A stretch of 64,000 nucleotides of DNA from Dromiciops gliroides (GCF_019393635.1 NC_057861.1:728552732-728616731); one strand, 5' to 3'; shown: positions 36,659 to 47,935, numbered from the stretch's first letter. Program-made: numbers and translations. The notes: generated by a model from the sequence alone, not told the origin.

Positions 36659-36771
36659 GTTTTTTTCTGGGGCAGGCAGGGTGGGGTGGCTTATGTCTGG
36701 GGCCAGATTTGGGCTTGGGGCCTCCTGGGTCCAGGGCTGGTGCCTTGTCCACTGTGCCACATAGCTAACCC
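36659..36771 (-). mobile_element. WSINE1-type SINE, rearranged
   Basis: Reverse copy lacking about 40 bases of the 3' half; ccagggctggtgccttgtcc and gtgccac remain recognisable. Many A-to-G changes relative to other copies (read on the plus strand). Confidence 0.8.
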
Positions 36772-36784
36772 ATGATGACATCTT

Positions 36785-38005
36785 TAAAATAAAGTTAAGG
36801 AGTAAGAGGAATGCACTGGAAGAAAGGGAAAGGGAGAGGTAGACTGGGGAAAAGTAGCTCACATAAAAGAAATAAGAAAAACCTTATGGAGGGGAGGGGA
36901 ATAGGGGGAAGGAGTGGGGGAGTGAGTGAACCTTACTATCATCAGAATTGGCTCAAAGAGGGAATAACATACATACTCAAGTGGTATAGTAATATTTTGC
37001 CCTGACGGAAAGTGGGAGGGGAAGAAGATAAGGGGGAGGGGGGAAAAAGAGAAGGAAGGAAGGGCAGATTGGGGGAGGGAGAAGTAAAAAGCAAAACTCT
37101 TTCAAGGAAGGTGAAAATGTTCTATATAACTGCACATGTATGACTTATATTGAATTGCTTGATTTCATAGGGAGAGTTGAGGAGGGAGAGAAGAAAATTT
37201 AGAACACAGAATTAGCTCAAAGACCTTAATCTCATCAGAGTTGGCTAAGGAGGGAATAACATACACACCCAATTGGGAGGAGTAATCTATCTAACCCTGC
37301 AGGAAAGTAGGAGGGGAAGAGGATAAGGAGGGAAGGGTGAAAGAAGGGAGGTCAGAGCAGGGGAGGGGGCAGTCAGAAGATAGAAAATAGAGTAAATATC
37401 CTGGGAAGGGAATAGAATGGAGGGAAATAGTTATGATGATTGATGATAATGACAAAATATATGGTACCTACTTTGCTGGGCTATTGTGAAGAAAATTTTT
37501 TGTCAAGTTTAAGGTACTATATAAAGGTTATGATGAATAAGATGCTATCAGAAAAACCTGGAAAGACCCACATGAACTGAAGTAGAGTGAAATGCACTGT
37601 ATAAAAAATAACTGCAATAGTGTAAGATGTCTTCTGGGAAGGACGTGGTTATTTTCAGCAATGCAATGATCCAATATAACTCTGAAGGACTTAAGAAAAC
37701 TGCAATCAATCTACAGAGAAAGAACTGATGGTATCTGAAAACAGATTGAAGCATAATTTTTTTTGATAGTTCCTTAATCTGAAGGGGTTTTTTTTTGTCT
37801 GTTTTCTTACACAACCTGTCTAATGTGGAAATGTTTTGCATGACTACTCATGTATAACTTATATTGAATTGTTTGAGTTCTTGGAGGTAAGGGGGTGGGA
37901 AGGGAGGGAGGAAGAGAAATTGGAACACAGTTTTTAAAAAATGATGTCAAAATTTGTTTTTACATGTAATTTGGAAAATAAAATTCTAAACAGAAAAAAA
38001 AGGAA
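36785..38005 (+). repeat. Purine-rich composite repeat with poly(A) end
   Basis: Two related modules (36931-37091 and 37223-37378), each with catcagaattggct or catcagagttggct, gggaataacatacac and a gaaagt(g/a)gaggggaag purine run. A second module type (37127-37209 and 37841-37930) shares acttatattgaattg(c/t)ttgag and aacacag. It ends ggaaaataaaattctaaacag-A8, like an A-tailed non-LTR element. Family not identified. Confidence 0.6.
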
Positions 38006-38044
38006 TGGGGACTAGAGCTGGGATTTCACAGACTTGGGGCACCC

Positions 38045-38205
38045 TCAGTCTAGTCAAGTCAACAAGAATTTATTCGGTGTTTACTTTAGACTAGGCACTG
38101 TGCTGGGCATACAAAGAAAAGCAAAAAACACCACAGTCCCTGCCCTCAGCAATGAAATGGAGGAGATAATCTACAAACAAGCTATCTTCAGAACAAATTG
38201 AAAAT
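38045..38205 (+). repeat. Old interspersed repeat head
   Basis: aacaagaatttattcggtgtttac, ctaggcactgtgctgggc and ctacaaacaagctatcttcag. Confidence 0.6.
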
Positions 38206-38477
38206 TCCCTTTCCCCATATTTCTCAGTAATATATGTTCAGAAAGTCACCTAAAGAACTGAGACATTGTGACTTTCTAGTAACACAAAACCAGTGTGTGT
38301 GTGTCACAGGTGGAACACAAACATAGCTTTTCCTGTCTATTAATTATACCACAATGTCTTTCAGCCTCAGGGTCATCATAAGAATAGAATGAGATAGAGG
38401 ATGAATGTAAGCTGTACATATGAGCTAACTTCAGGCCTGGAGTGTTGTGTTAGTCTCTCTCTCTCTCTCTCTCTCTC

Positions 38478-38618
38478 TTTTTGCAGGGCAATGAGGGTTA
38501 AGTGACTTGCCCAAGGTCACACAGTTAGTAAGTGTTAAGTGTCTGAGGCTGGATTTGAACTCAGGTCCTCCTGAATCCAGGGCTGGTGCTTTATCCACCG
38601 TGCCATCTAGCTGCCTCC
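38478..38618 (-). mobile_element. WSINE1-type SINE with shared 3' flank
   Basis: Reverse CATTGCCCTGC copy preceded on the plus strand by (TC)n (38453-38477) and a segment nearly identical to the one beside the SINE at 6695. Confidence 0.95.
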
Positions 38619-38684
38619 ATGATAGTCTCTTACTGGTATTCCTGCCCCTCCTCTCTACCCTCTTCACATCATCCTCTACACAAC

Positions 38685-38850
38685 TGCCTGAATGAGCCTA
38701 AGACATCAGTCTAATCAGGTCACTCCCTTGGTCAAAAGCCTTCCATGGTTCCCTATTGCTCTTTGAATAAAATTAAAAATAATAATAATAATAATAAACC
38801 GAGAAACTCACATTTTTCATTGCTTCCCTTCACGCTTGCCACATTCCTTC
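38685..38850 (+). mobile_element. L2 LINE fragment
   Basis: Contains caggtcactcccttggtcaaaagccttcc and ggttccctattgctctttg, interrupted by an AAT repeat. Confidence 0.75.
38778..38797. repeat. (AAT)n short microsatellite
   Basis: Six AAT units inside an L2. Confidence 0.9.
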
Positions 38851-38851
38851 A

Positions 38852-39101
38852 GGAGGGCAGCTAGGTGGCACCATAGTGCACCGTGTGCTGGGCCTGGAGT
38901 CAGGAAAACATCTCCCTGAATTCAAATCTGGCCTCAGACACTAGCTGTGTGACCCTGGGCAAGTCACTTAACCCTGTTTGCCTCAGTTTCCTCATCTGGA
39001 AAATCACTGTAAAATCACTGCAGTACCTTTGCCAAGAAAACCCCAAGTGGGGTTATGAAGAGTCAGACACAACTGAAATGACAATAAATAACAACAAATG
39101 C
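38852..39101 (+). mobile_element. MAR1-type CORE-SINE
   Basis: Forward copy with head, CORE and ccaagaaaaccccaagtggg; part of the 3' region is deleted and locally repeated (aaaatcactg twice). Confidence 0.88.
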
Positions 39102-39537
39102 TAGTTGACTGACCAACTGACCAACTAATAAATTGCAAAGAAGATTGAAAAACCAAAGTACTGGGATCATGAAGGGTTAGGCATGACTAAAACAACTAAA
39201 TGAGAACAACAAAGGGAAAAGGTACTTTGTAAGACTAAAGAACTGCGATCAATGCAAGAATCAATCAGGACCCTTCACATATTAATGGTGAATTACACTT
39301 CTTGCCAGAGAAGTGATGGACTAGGGAAGCTGAATGAGACACAGACATTTTTTAGACAGGGCCAATGAGCAGATTTGTTTTCTTTGGTGATAGCAATTTG
39401 TTAGAAGGAAAAGCCTTTATTTGGGGGTGATGTAAGAGAGTTCCATGGGGGTAAGATATAATGATGGTGTGCCCAAAAAAGGGGGAAAAAAAGAAAGAAA
39501 AATTTCTAAATTAAACATTAAAAAAAATAAACAGAAG

Positions 39538-39687
39538 GGGGCAGCTAGGTGGTGTAGTGGATAAAGCACCAGCCCTGGATTCAGGAGGACCTGAGTTCAA
39601 ATCTGACCTCAGACACTCGACACATCCTAGCTGTGTGATCCTGGGCAAGTCACTTAACCCTCATTGCCCCACAAAAAAATAAAAATA
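39538..39687 (+). mobile_element. WSINE1-type SINE
   Basis: Forward CATTGCCCCAC copy flanked by aaaaataaacagaag on both sides (first copy ends 39537, second ends 39702). Confidence 0.95.
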
Positions 39688-40119
39688 AAAAATAAACAGA
39701 AGAGAGCATATAGAAGTTCAGAAGGGGACAGAGAGTAACAGGGCAGTATGGTTACTACCTTGTTAAAGTTGTTATATATTTGAAAACAAGCTATGCACAA
39801 CGTTTGCACTTTCATAGGCAATCCCCCTTTTCTATTCTTGGTATATGAAAATGTTCATATTTTTTATACTTGTTAAGTTGATTTTTTTAAAAAAGAGACC
39901 TGTGGTTCAAGAAGGGCTCAGAAGAGAGGTGAGGGTTGGAGATACTGAACCATGAATCACTTCCCTGTGATTTACACATTATGATTTACATAGTTGAAGA
40001 ATTATTACCCAGGATTATGAAATAGCAAAATCTACAGCTTTAGATGTTGACTTTTTCATAAATTACTCAGCTCTTCCAGGAGTATATTGATGATAAACAA
40101 GGAAATTGACAAAAGGCAA

Positions 40120-40275
40120 AAAGGAAGATCAGGGTCATCTATTCTAATCCTTTCTCATTTAACAGAGGAGAAACCTTAGACCACAGATATGACTTGTCCA
40201 AGATCACCCAAGGTACTAAGTGGCAACACTGAGATTTTAACTTGGTTCCCAGAGTGCCAAGCTCTTGGTAACTGC
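40120..40275 (-). mobile_element. MIR
   Basis: Reverse MIR: tgacttgtccaagatcaccc, aacttggttcccagag. Confidence 0.65.
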
Positions 40276-40279
40276 CAGA

Positions 40280-41194
40280 CCATTCCTCCCGCTGCTCTGA
40301 ATCCCTCCCTGGAGGCCTAGACAGCTAGAAGCAGACATCTTATATGTGACCAATACTCCCCTGAAGGTTCCCACCCCAGAGCCAGAAGGAGAAAGACATA
40401 ATCAGCCAGGGCTTGAATTTGGGAAGAATCGGGAGCTTCCTTCAAGTTGCACCAGAGAACTAAGGAAGGCTTTCAGGGGAACAAAAGCTCCTGGAGCATA
40501 ATTAAGATCTGAATGCTGATTACTAGAATATATGTGATTATTTTTATTATTTTTCCTCTTTCTATCTTCTTGATAGGATGTGATCACCCTCTGCTGTGCT
40601 TGGTTGCCTGGTAGCAGACAGCCCCATTTTTAATTATATTCGAAAATAAGCCAAAGAACATAAAACTGCTCTATGTCTAATACGTATATATCAAGAAAGG
40701 CATATGACAGCCCCTAAATTGCTTCAGTGTCTGATAAAGAGTGCCTCTGGCAGGGTTGTCATCAAAAGATCAAGAAAGGAGAAGGGAAGTATTATTAATA
40801 AAGCTGCTTCTCTATTTATACGCCCGCCATTGTTTGTAATGCCTTGTTAGACGGTTTTGTAAAAATACATTTTTATCTACTACTAATTTAGTCTGGGCTG
40901 TTTGCTTTTCTTTTTCTTAGTCAAAAAACCTATTGTTCCATACTGCAGACATCTTCCATTTCCTTAATAGAATTCTTTAAATTCCAAGAGATCCAGATTC
41001 CCCAATTAGTGTTCACTGGATCACCTGATGATTTTTTTTTTAATTAAGAGAGGAAACTACTTATTCTCAAAACTTGCTGATCTCGGCTTGCTGGTCCAAA
41101 AGCCTGTGGTTTGTCACTGTGACATAGTCCAATCCAACAGTGCTATGGATGGGAGAACATGGTTATGGGGGGGAAGGGTTGAAAATCCTGAATA
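40280..41194. other. SINE-free 0.9 kb
   Basis: Unique AT-rich sequence; tatacgcccgccattgtttg near 40817 is unusually CpG-retaining. No gene seen. Confidence 0.4.
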
Positions 41195-41335
41195 TTGAGT
41201 CAAAAGTCAACCCTGCCACTAATTACCTGTGTAACCTTAGCAAAGCAACTTAAGCACTCCAGGCCTCAGTTTTCACATCTCTAAAATGAGTGTCCATCTA
41301 AGGTCCTTCCAGTTCTAAATCTATGATCTTATTAT
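41195..41335 (+). mobile_element. MIR
   Basis: Forward MIR: taattacctgtgtaaccttagc, ccaggcctcagttttcac, aaggtccttccagttc. Confidence 0.75.
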
Positions 41336-41399
41336 CCTAGGCACATAATATATACAAGGGTCTATGCTCTGCTAAATCATGATGGAAAAATTCTTAAAA

Positions 41400-41930
41400 C
41401 CCTGCCGAGACACATTCCACTAGAGAGGAATAAATTGTGCCCATCTATAGAGGTAGAGACAACATTGGCACAAGGCAACTTGGAGGGGAGAGGACAAGAC
41501 TGGATAATCTGGGGAGGGCAGAAAAGACCATAGGAAAAGTAGCACTGGAGCTGAGTCTTAAAGGAAATTCAAGATTTTAAGAGACAAAGATTGGTGGGGA
41601 GTGGGAGGAGAGGAGCTCTGTGTGTTCTAGGCATGGGGAAAGCCAGTGAAAAGACAAGAAAGGGGCAGCTAGGTGGCATAGTGGATAAAGCACTGGCCCT
41701 GGATTCAGGAGGACCTGAGTTCAAATCTGGCCTTAGACACTTGACACTTACTACTGTGTGACCCTGGGCAAGTCACTTAACCCTCATTGCCCCGCCAAAA
41801 AAAAGAAAAAAAAGACAAGAAAACAGAAAATGGAATGCTGTGTATGAGGCATAGTAAGAAGGCAACTTTGGCTGGATCAAAGTGGGTGCAAGGGAATTAT
41901 AATAAACCTTAAATGGTGGCTTGACTGGGG
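41400..41930 (+). repeat. Old interspersed repeat split by WSINE1
   Basis: gagctgagtcttaaaggaaattc and tgttctaggcatggggaaagcc before the SINE at 41662; aatgctgtgtatgaggcatag, ggatcaaagtgggtgc and cttaaatgg after it. Confidence 0.65.
41662..41809 (+). mobile_element. WSINE1-type SINE nested in an older repeat
   Basis: Forward CATTGCCCCGCC copy with target duplication aaaagacaagaaa (41649-41661 and 41810-41822). It splits an older interspersed repeat whose halves resume on each side. Confidence 0.95.
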
Positions 41931-41936
41931 CAGCTG

Positions 41937-42173
41937 GCTGGTAAAATGGATTGAGTACCTGACCTGGAATCAAGGAAACTCCTTTTCCTGAGCTCAAATC
42001 TGGCCTCAGACACTTACTAGCTGTGGACACTGGGTAAATCACTTAATCTGTTTGCCTCAGTTTCCTCATCTGTCAAATGAGCTCGAGAAGGAAATGGCGG
42101 ACCACTCCAGTGTCTTATCCAAGGAAACTCCAAATGGGGTCATGAACAGTCGGACACGACTGAAAAACAACAG
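41937..42173 (+). mobile_element. MAR1-type CORE-SINE
   Basis: Forward, near full-length, retaining CpGs (cggacacgactg), which suggests a less decayed copy. Confidence 0.88.
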
Positions 42174-42394
42174 CCCATCTGAACCTCTACCTCTGGAGAG
42201 TATAGCATCTCCACTGTACTTTACTGACTCGGTCTGATAGGTTCAAGAGATGTCATGGAGCTGGAGACAACTGGGTCTGATAACCAGTTGGCTCTGTGGT
42301 GTGAGGGGGTGTGAGGAATCAAGGCTGAGAGGTGAACTTGAGATGCTAGAAATATAATGGTGCTATCTGTGGGAATAGGAATGATAGCAAAGAT

Positions 42395-42650
42395 TGGGTT
42401 GGGGACCAACCGATTATGTACCAGGTGCTCTGCCAGGTGTTAGTGATACAGAGACAAAACTGAAATTATTCCTGTCCTCAAGGAACTTCCATTCTTTGGG
42501 GGACTGTGGGAGAAATGTGCACGTACATAAATAAATACAAAATATATTCCAAAGAAACCCAAGATAATTTGCATGGATCATGAGCTGCAAGAGAAGGAGG
42601 AAAGGCTTCCCAGAGGATATGCCTCATGAGCTGAGACTGAAATGAGGCTA
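42395..42650 (+). repeat. Old interspersed repeat, same type
   Basis: tatgtaccaggtgctctgcc, ctgtcctcaaggaacttcc, gaggaaaggcttcccagagg and gagctgagactgaaatgagg. Confidence 0.6.
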
Positions 42651-42889
42651 TTTTGTTATCCCGATTGTGCAACTATCCTGTTTTGTGGGAGGAGGCTGGA
42701 GGGGGGCGTGTGGGTGTGTGCACACATGCCTGCCATGGATGACAATCAATTCTCTCTATAATTGTTGGCTTGCCAAATTCCAATCTTTCCAAACATTCTT
42801 TATAATAGACATAAATCACCTCTGGACAAACAGTCGATGTCATTTTGGACATTAACAGTATAGGAAAAGAAAATAGTCCAAAAAGCACT

Positions 42890-43555
42890 GACACCTAAAT
42901 TAATGCGTCATACATTAATAAATATGTGAGTATACGTGTGCATGTGCACGCACAGTAGGTCAGCAAACTTAGATGAGCAGTTAGTACTCCTTGGCACCCG
43001 CTGCTGCAGGTGGAAATAACATGCCGCGTCCCAATGAAATGACCTCCGAATGAGAGTATTAAATCACACCTCACATCAGACCAACATGGTTTCACTAGGT
43101 GCTCACTCGAATAGAACTGATCAGATGGAACTAATGGGATGTTTTGTGTGAATGTCACATTAGTTATGCTGTTGTTCCACGATTCTTGTGAGCGTGAGTA
43201 CAATTCAGAGAAATAAACAGAGTTTCAGGGTGCCTGGGAAGTCGCAAGCTGGGAAGGAAAATTTGCGTTCATTTAACGCTCAAATCCGATAATTAGAGTG
43301 ACAATACTTTGCGTGTCTTCCCTTAATATCTATCATTGATATTAAAATAAAAACTATACTACTAAATGTGAATAAGATTTCACAAGACAGTCGGTGACAT
43401 GCCTCAGTATACCTTACCCATGGGAAATATCCTGTACCGAGAAATACAGAGACAAATAGGTTTTTGAGTTTCTTTCCCTCAACATGTTGTGTGAACCATG
43501 AATGGGGAAAGAGAAAGGGAGTAGCGATATGTATCAGTGTTGCGAATGAATGTCA
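42890..43555. other. CpG-retaining unique stretch
   Basis: Several CpGs in short order (atgcgtcat, cacccgctg, atgccgcgtccc, ctccgaatg, acgctcaaatccgat) in otherwise CpG-poor DNA, with no young repeats. Possible conserved regulatory DNA; no coding frame with splice sites. Confidence 0.4.
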
Positions 43556-43615
43556 GCATAATGACCAAAATAATCTTGCTAATGCACAGATCTGATCATG
43601 TCACTCCTCTTTTCA

Positions 43616-43805
43616 AGAACTGCTGAGCCTAAAGCCAGGAAGACCAAATCCAGCCAAGATACTTATTGGCTGGGTGACCTTGGGCAAGTCACTTAACCAC
43701 TCTCTGCCTCAGTTTCCTTATCTGTAAAATGAAGACAATAATAGCACCTACATCGCATGGCTGTTGTTAGGATTACCTGAGATAATATTTGTAAAGTGCT
43801 TGCAC
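43616..43805 (+). mobile_element. MIR inserted in L2
   Basis: Forward MIR: gggtgaccttgggcaagtcac, ctcagtttccttatctg, ggctgttgttaggattac. Confidence 0.85.
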
Positions 43806-43825
43806 ATTGTATGTATTGAAGAAGT

Positions 43826-43863
43826 TGGAGGAGGAGGAGGAGGAGGAGGAGAAGAAGAAGAAG
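43826..43863. repeat. (GGA)n(GAA)n microsatellite
   Basis: Eight GGA units then four GAA. Confidence 0.95.
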
Positions 43864-44095
43864 CAGCTTCAGTGGCCTCTTATTGCCTCTGAGATAAAAT
43901 ACAAACTCCTCAATCTGGCATGTAGTCTGACTCTAGTTTACCTTTGCCAAATTATTTCATTTTGTTTCCTCTGGTGAACTCTACCCTCTAGCAAACCTGC
44001 CTGGACCTGCCATGCGTTGAATTTCGTATTCTCTTTCCCACCTGTGCACCTTTGTCCAAGATGATTTCAGGATGCTGCCCTGCATGTCCAGAATA

Positions 44096-44152
<57 letters not shown>
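44096..44152. repeat. (CA)n microsatellite
   Basis: About 28 perfect CA units interrupting an L2; the longest CA run in the window. Confidence 0.98.
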
Positions 44153-44153
<1 letters not shown>

Positions 44154-44384
44154 CTTAGAAGCTTTAGCTTCCTCCAAGGTGCAGTTTCTGGGTATCCTCC
44201 TTTGTGAAGCCTTCCCTAGTTGCTAACACTTTCTTCCTCCTCAAATTATGTTATTTACTCACCTCTGTAAATCATTTCCCTGAAGCACTTCGTCCCTGAC
44301 CTCCTTGGAGTCAGGTAGCAGATTTTCCATTTCATCTTTTACTGTCTGTAGGGACTTCTACAAACAGTGAAGACTTGCCCCTGT

Positions 44385-44702
44385 TTGGCAAATTACTATC
44401 TTATAGTTGTCTGGGACACTGGGTGGTTAAGGGACTTGGTCAGGAACACTCAGCCAGGGTGTATAGGAAAGGAGACTTGAACCCAGGTCTTCCTTACTCT
44501 GTTTTGTTTTGGTGGGGCAATGAGGGTTAAGTGACTTGCCCAAGGTCACACAGCTAGTATGTGTCTGGCAAGTGTCTGAGGTCAAATTTGAACTCAGGTC
44601 CTCCTAAATCCAGGGCCGGTGCTCTATCCACTCCTCCACCTAGTTGCCAGGTCTTCCTTACTCTGAAACCAGTTCTCTGTCCACCATGCCACACTGTCTC
44701 TC
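44385..44702 (-). mobile_element. MIR split by WSINE1
   Basis: Reverse MIR: ggttaagggacttggtcagg and gaacccaggtcttcc before the SINE, then agttctctgtccaccatgccac after it. Confidence 0.75.
44502..44646 (-). mobile_element. WSINE1-type SINE nested in a MIR
   Basis: Reverse copy with a perfect 19-bp target duplication ccaggtcttccttactctg (44483-44501 and 44647-44665) inside a reverse MIR. Confidence 0.96.
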
Positions 44703-45305
44703 CTATTAAAAAAACAAAATTAAACTAAAATAAAAAATATATAAAATGTATGTCAATGTCTGTACATGGATACAATTTTCTTTTGTTGTCAGATAGAAGA
44801 TGGACAAAAAGATGCCAAGATTCTCTGCAGGAGAGCAATGCTTCATCTCAAACTAAATGAGCCACGCCAGGTTAGTTATAGAACTAAGGGGCCCGGCAGG
44901 GGAATGCAGCCAGAACTCCTAAAGGCATTGGCATGGAACCACGGTGACCAGCCTTTCCAAAATCCTCCCAACCAAACAGATTTTCACACCTGTCTTGTGA
45001 AACATAGTAAGGACAGACTTTCTTTATCTGTCTTCCTCTTACAGCTGCAGAGAAACTGTGTTTATTTTCCAGGTGACTCAAAAATCTCCAAGTAACTTCT
45101 TGAATCTCATCTTCATTTCAACAGCAACTTGGGAACCGTCCAAACCACGCTACAGAAATCAGAAACCCTTGGTTGTTTTTACACCAGAAGTAAACCAACT
45201 TATTTCAGTGAATTGGGGGAATGAGGGCGATGGGAATCAATGAAAATTCTGAATTGCAGAACAGTGTTTAAAACCAAGCCGTCTTATTATTTCCAAAAAT
45301 ATAGG
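44703..45305. other. Intergenic, no gene seen
   Basis: A 109-codon frame at 44766-45095 has no recognisable domain. No repeat named. Confidence 0.45.
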
Positions 45306-45632
45306 AACTTTAACTTGACCAATGGAGGGTACTTGCGGTCTGCCTTTAAAGAATAAATAAGAGGGGCAGCTAGATGGCGCAGTGGATAGAGCACCGGCCC
45401 TGGAGTCAGGAGTATCTGAGTTCAAATCTGGCCTCAGACTCTTAACACTTACTAGCTATGTGACCCTGGGCAAGTCACTTAACCCCAATTGCCTCACTAA
45501 AAAAAAAATAAAAAAAAATAAATAAGAATGAGCTACAATCCATGAACTTAACAAATAGTCTAAAAAGTCTGCCCACTTCTTACATTCAGATTCAGACAAC
45601 TTCATTATCTGAATCTTAACCAAGAACCATAA
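45306..45632 (+). repeat. Duplicated segment, copy A
   Basis: ggaactttaacttgacc...gagggtacttg before the SINE and aatgagctacaatcc...gaacca after it match copy B. Over 97 gap-free bases downstream I counted 19 differences, mostly transitions (about 80% identity). Confidence 0.85.
45363..45516 (+). mobile_element. WSINE1-type SINE in duplicated segment, copy A
   Basis: Forward copy of the GGAGTC / CAATTGCCTCAC subfamily with target duplication aataaataaga (45352-45362 and 45517-45527). The flanking DNA is about 80% identical to that around the SINE at 48841. Confidence 0.95.
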
Positions 45633-45874
45633 ACCAAACCAGTGTAAGCAATATGCTTCTGTGCCTGCAGGCGCAGTGCATGGAATAGATTCTAGACTTT
45701 GGGGCAGAATGACTAAGCCTTGATTGTGTTACCCGGTGTTATGTAAAAAAGGAAGAGGGTGAGCCTGATTCACAACCCACCTTGGACTCTTACAGCTTGT
45801 GTGATGTGAGCACATCAGTTGCTCTGTCCTGGACTGGGTGTCTTCATGTGTGAAAGGAGGGAAGTGGACTCCAT

Positions 45875-46164
45875 GGGGGCAGCTAGGTGGCGCCATAGTA
45901 CACAGAGTAGCAGGATGGGAGTAAGGGAGTCTCATCTTCCTGAGTTCAAATTTGACTTCAGACACTTATTGTGTGACCCTGGGCAAGTCACTTAACCCCA
46001 TTTGTCTCATCTTTGTAAGTTCAAATCTGGCCTCAGACACTCACCATCTTTGTGGCTTTGGACAAGTCACTTACCCCTGTTTGCCTCAATTTCCTCATTT
46101 GTAAAATGAGCTGGAGAAGGAAATGGTGAACCTCTCCAGTATCTTTGCCAAGAAAACCTTTGAC
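45875..46164 (+). mobile_element. MAR1-type CORE-SINE with duplicated CORE
   Basis: The segment from gttcaaat...cagacact to the gacaagtcactta motif occurs twice in a row (about 45940-46000 and 46018-46080), then the usual 3' end. Confidence 0.85.
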
Positions 46165-46197
46165 AAAGATCATGTACATAAAGGTTTTGTGAATCTT

Positions 46198-46352
46198 TTT
46201 TTTTTTTTTTTTTTTTGCGGGGCAATGGGGGTTAAGTGACTTGCCCAGGGTCACACAGCTAGTAAGTGTCAAGTGTCTGAGGCCGGATTTGAACTTAGGT
46301 CCTCCCGAATCCAGGGCCGGTGCTCTATCCACTGTGCCACCTAACTGCCCCC
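46198..46352 (-). mobile_element. WSINE1-type SINE beside MAR1
   Basis: Reverse copy with poly(T) start and target duplication aggttttgtgaatctt (46182-46197 and 46353-46368). Confidence 0.96.
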
Positions 46353-46369
46353 AGGTTTTGTGAATCTTA

Positions 46370-46990
46370 AGATTAAAAAAAAAATAGGTAAGGTATTACC
46401 ATTTTTTTTCTTTTTTAACCACTCTTTTTCATAGGAAAAATCCTGAAGGCATCACTTAGACTTTTCTTGCACCAATATAAGATAATATTCTAACATCAGC
46501 CCAGAACAAGTCTAGCTATAGGAAGAGGTTCACCTGGGACCCGTGAACCTGGAGGAGAAAACCAATCCTATTTCTTTTTTCAACATAATTGGTTTACATT
46601 GTCATCCCGTGTACTTTATTTTATAAACTTAAAAACGGTATTCTGGGAAGGGGTCCCTAGGCTTCAACAGACTGCCAAAGAGGTCCATAGGGACAAAACC
46701 GTTAAGAACCCCTGGGAAAGAAGTTAATTAGCAGGAAGAAGAGACCTAGGGGAGAGGGGAACGCTATAAGCAGGCCTGGAAAGTGCAAAAAGTGACGACA
46801 GCTAGTGTTGAGGGAGGAGGCCAAGCATAGCAGACACAAGGCCCCAAAAGGCCTAGGAGGGTGGGATATAGTTCTGTTCACATCCCCTCATGCCTTAAGA
46901 GCACAGCACAGCAGTGGAGGGATGAGGGCCCCTAACTCACCATTTAAAAGAGGCAATGATGTTCTGACTCTTCTTTATTTTTTAATTTTA
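46370..46990. other. Intergenic, no gene seen
   Basis: Contains ggggtccctaggcttcaacagactgcc near 46650; a similar gagtcactaggcttcatcagattgcctgcc occurs near 52515, both next to a SINE, so part is an unnamed old repeat. Confidence 0.45.
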
Positions 46991-47008
46991 ATTATTTATT
47001 TGTTTGGG

Positions 47009-47148
47009 TTTTTTTGCAGGGCAATGAGGGTTAAGTGACTTGCCCAGGGTCACACAGCTAGTAAGTGTCAAGTGTTTTAGGCCGGATTTGAAGTCAGGTC
47101 CTCCTGAATGCAGGGCCACTTTATTCACTGTGCCACCCAGCTGCCCCC
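47009..47148 (-). mobile_element. WSINE1-type SINE
   Basis: Reverse CATTGCCCTGC copy with a small deletion near the tRNA-like head; no clear target duplication. Confidence 0.93.
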
Positions 47149-47404
47149 AAATTTTGTTTACACTTAAGCAAATCCTCTTTTCCACAGATGACAAATTATG
47201 CCACAAATTCTAGTAGAAGCAGAACTGCAAGAGAGAATAGAATTAGCCTTGAAGATGCAAAGACCTAGGTTCTGGTCCCATTCTGACACATAATTGCTGT
47301 GTGGTGTTGGGTAATGCATTCAGTATATGCAAGTGCCAGGAGTCTCTCTAAGGCTGTGAACTGGAGCGTGGGGACAAGATAGGGGGAGCTCTTTATGCCA
47401 GTGA

Positions 47405-47640
47405 TAACAGCTGTCATTTCTACAGCTCTTCAAAGTTTGCAAAGCACTTTACACGTTCTCATATCTGATCCTTATAGTACCCCTGGTAGGGAGGTGATAT
47501 CATCTCCATTTTACAGATAAGGGAATTGAGGCTGAGAGAGTGACCTGTCCAAGGAAACAGATAAGCTGTGTTGGGATTTTACCTTGGGTCATCTTGACTA
47601 CAAGTCCCACATTTCTGTGCCTCCTGGCTGCCAGTGAAAT
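47405..47640 (-). mobile_element. MIR
   Basis: Long reverse MIR: aaagtttgcaaagcac, ccattttacagataagggaattgagg, gtgcctcctggctgcc. Confidence 0.85.
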
Positions 47641-47849
47641 CACAGGGCTTTACCACCACCACCCCCCCCAAAAATATCCAGCATAATGTTAGCTGAGATT
47701 TCTTCATTTTTGTCATTGTACCTCCAACTCCTTCTGTGTGATCCTGGCCAGGTCACTCTCATGGTCCCAGGCAACTATGAAACTAAACAGATGTATGAGT
47801 AGAGGCAGCTTCCTCAATGGGATTCCTTATTCCAAATAAATCACAGGTC

Positions 47850-47935
47850 CAGTCCTCCTTTCCCTCCTCTATCTCTTCCTCTTCTTTCTCCTCCTCCTCC
47901 TCCTCTTCCTCTTCATCCTCCTCCTCCCCTACCTC
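47850..47935. repeat. (TCC)n/(TTCC)n pyrimidine tract
   Basis: Pure pyrimidine for most of 80 bases; triplex-capable in principle. Confidence 0.92.

Larger units (their letters stand above)
43560..44380 (+). mobile_element. L2 LINE split by a MIR and (CA)n
   Basis: L2 sequence at 43560-43615 (gatctgatcatgtcactcctc) resumes at 43865 (cagtggcctcttattgcctctgagataaaatac) and again after a (CA)n at 44153 (gaagccttccctagttg). A MIR lies between the first two parts. Confidence 0.8.
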
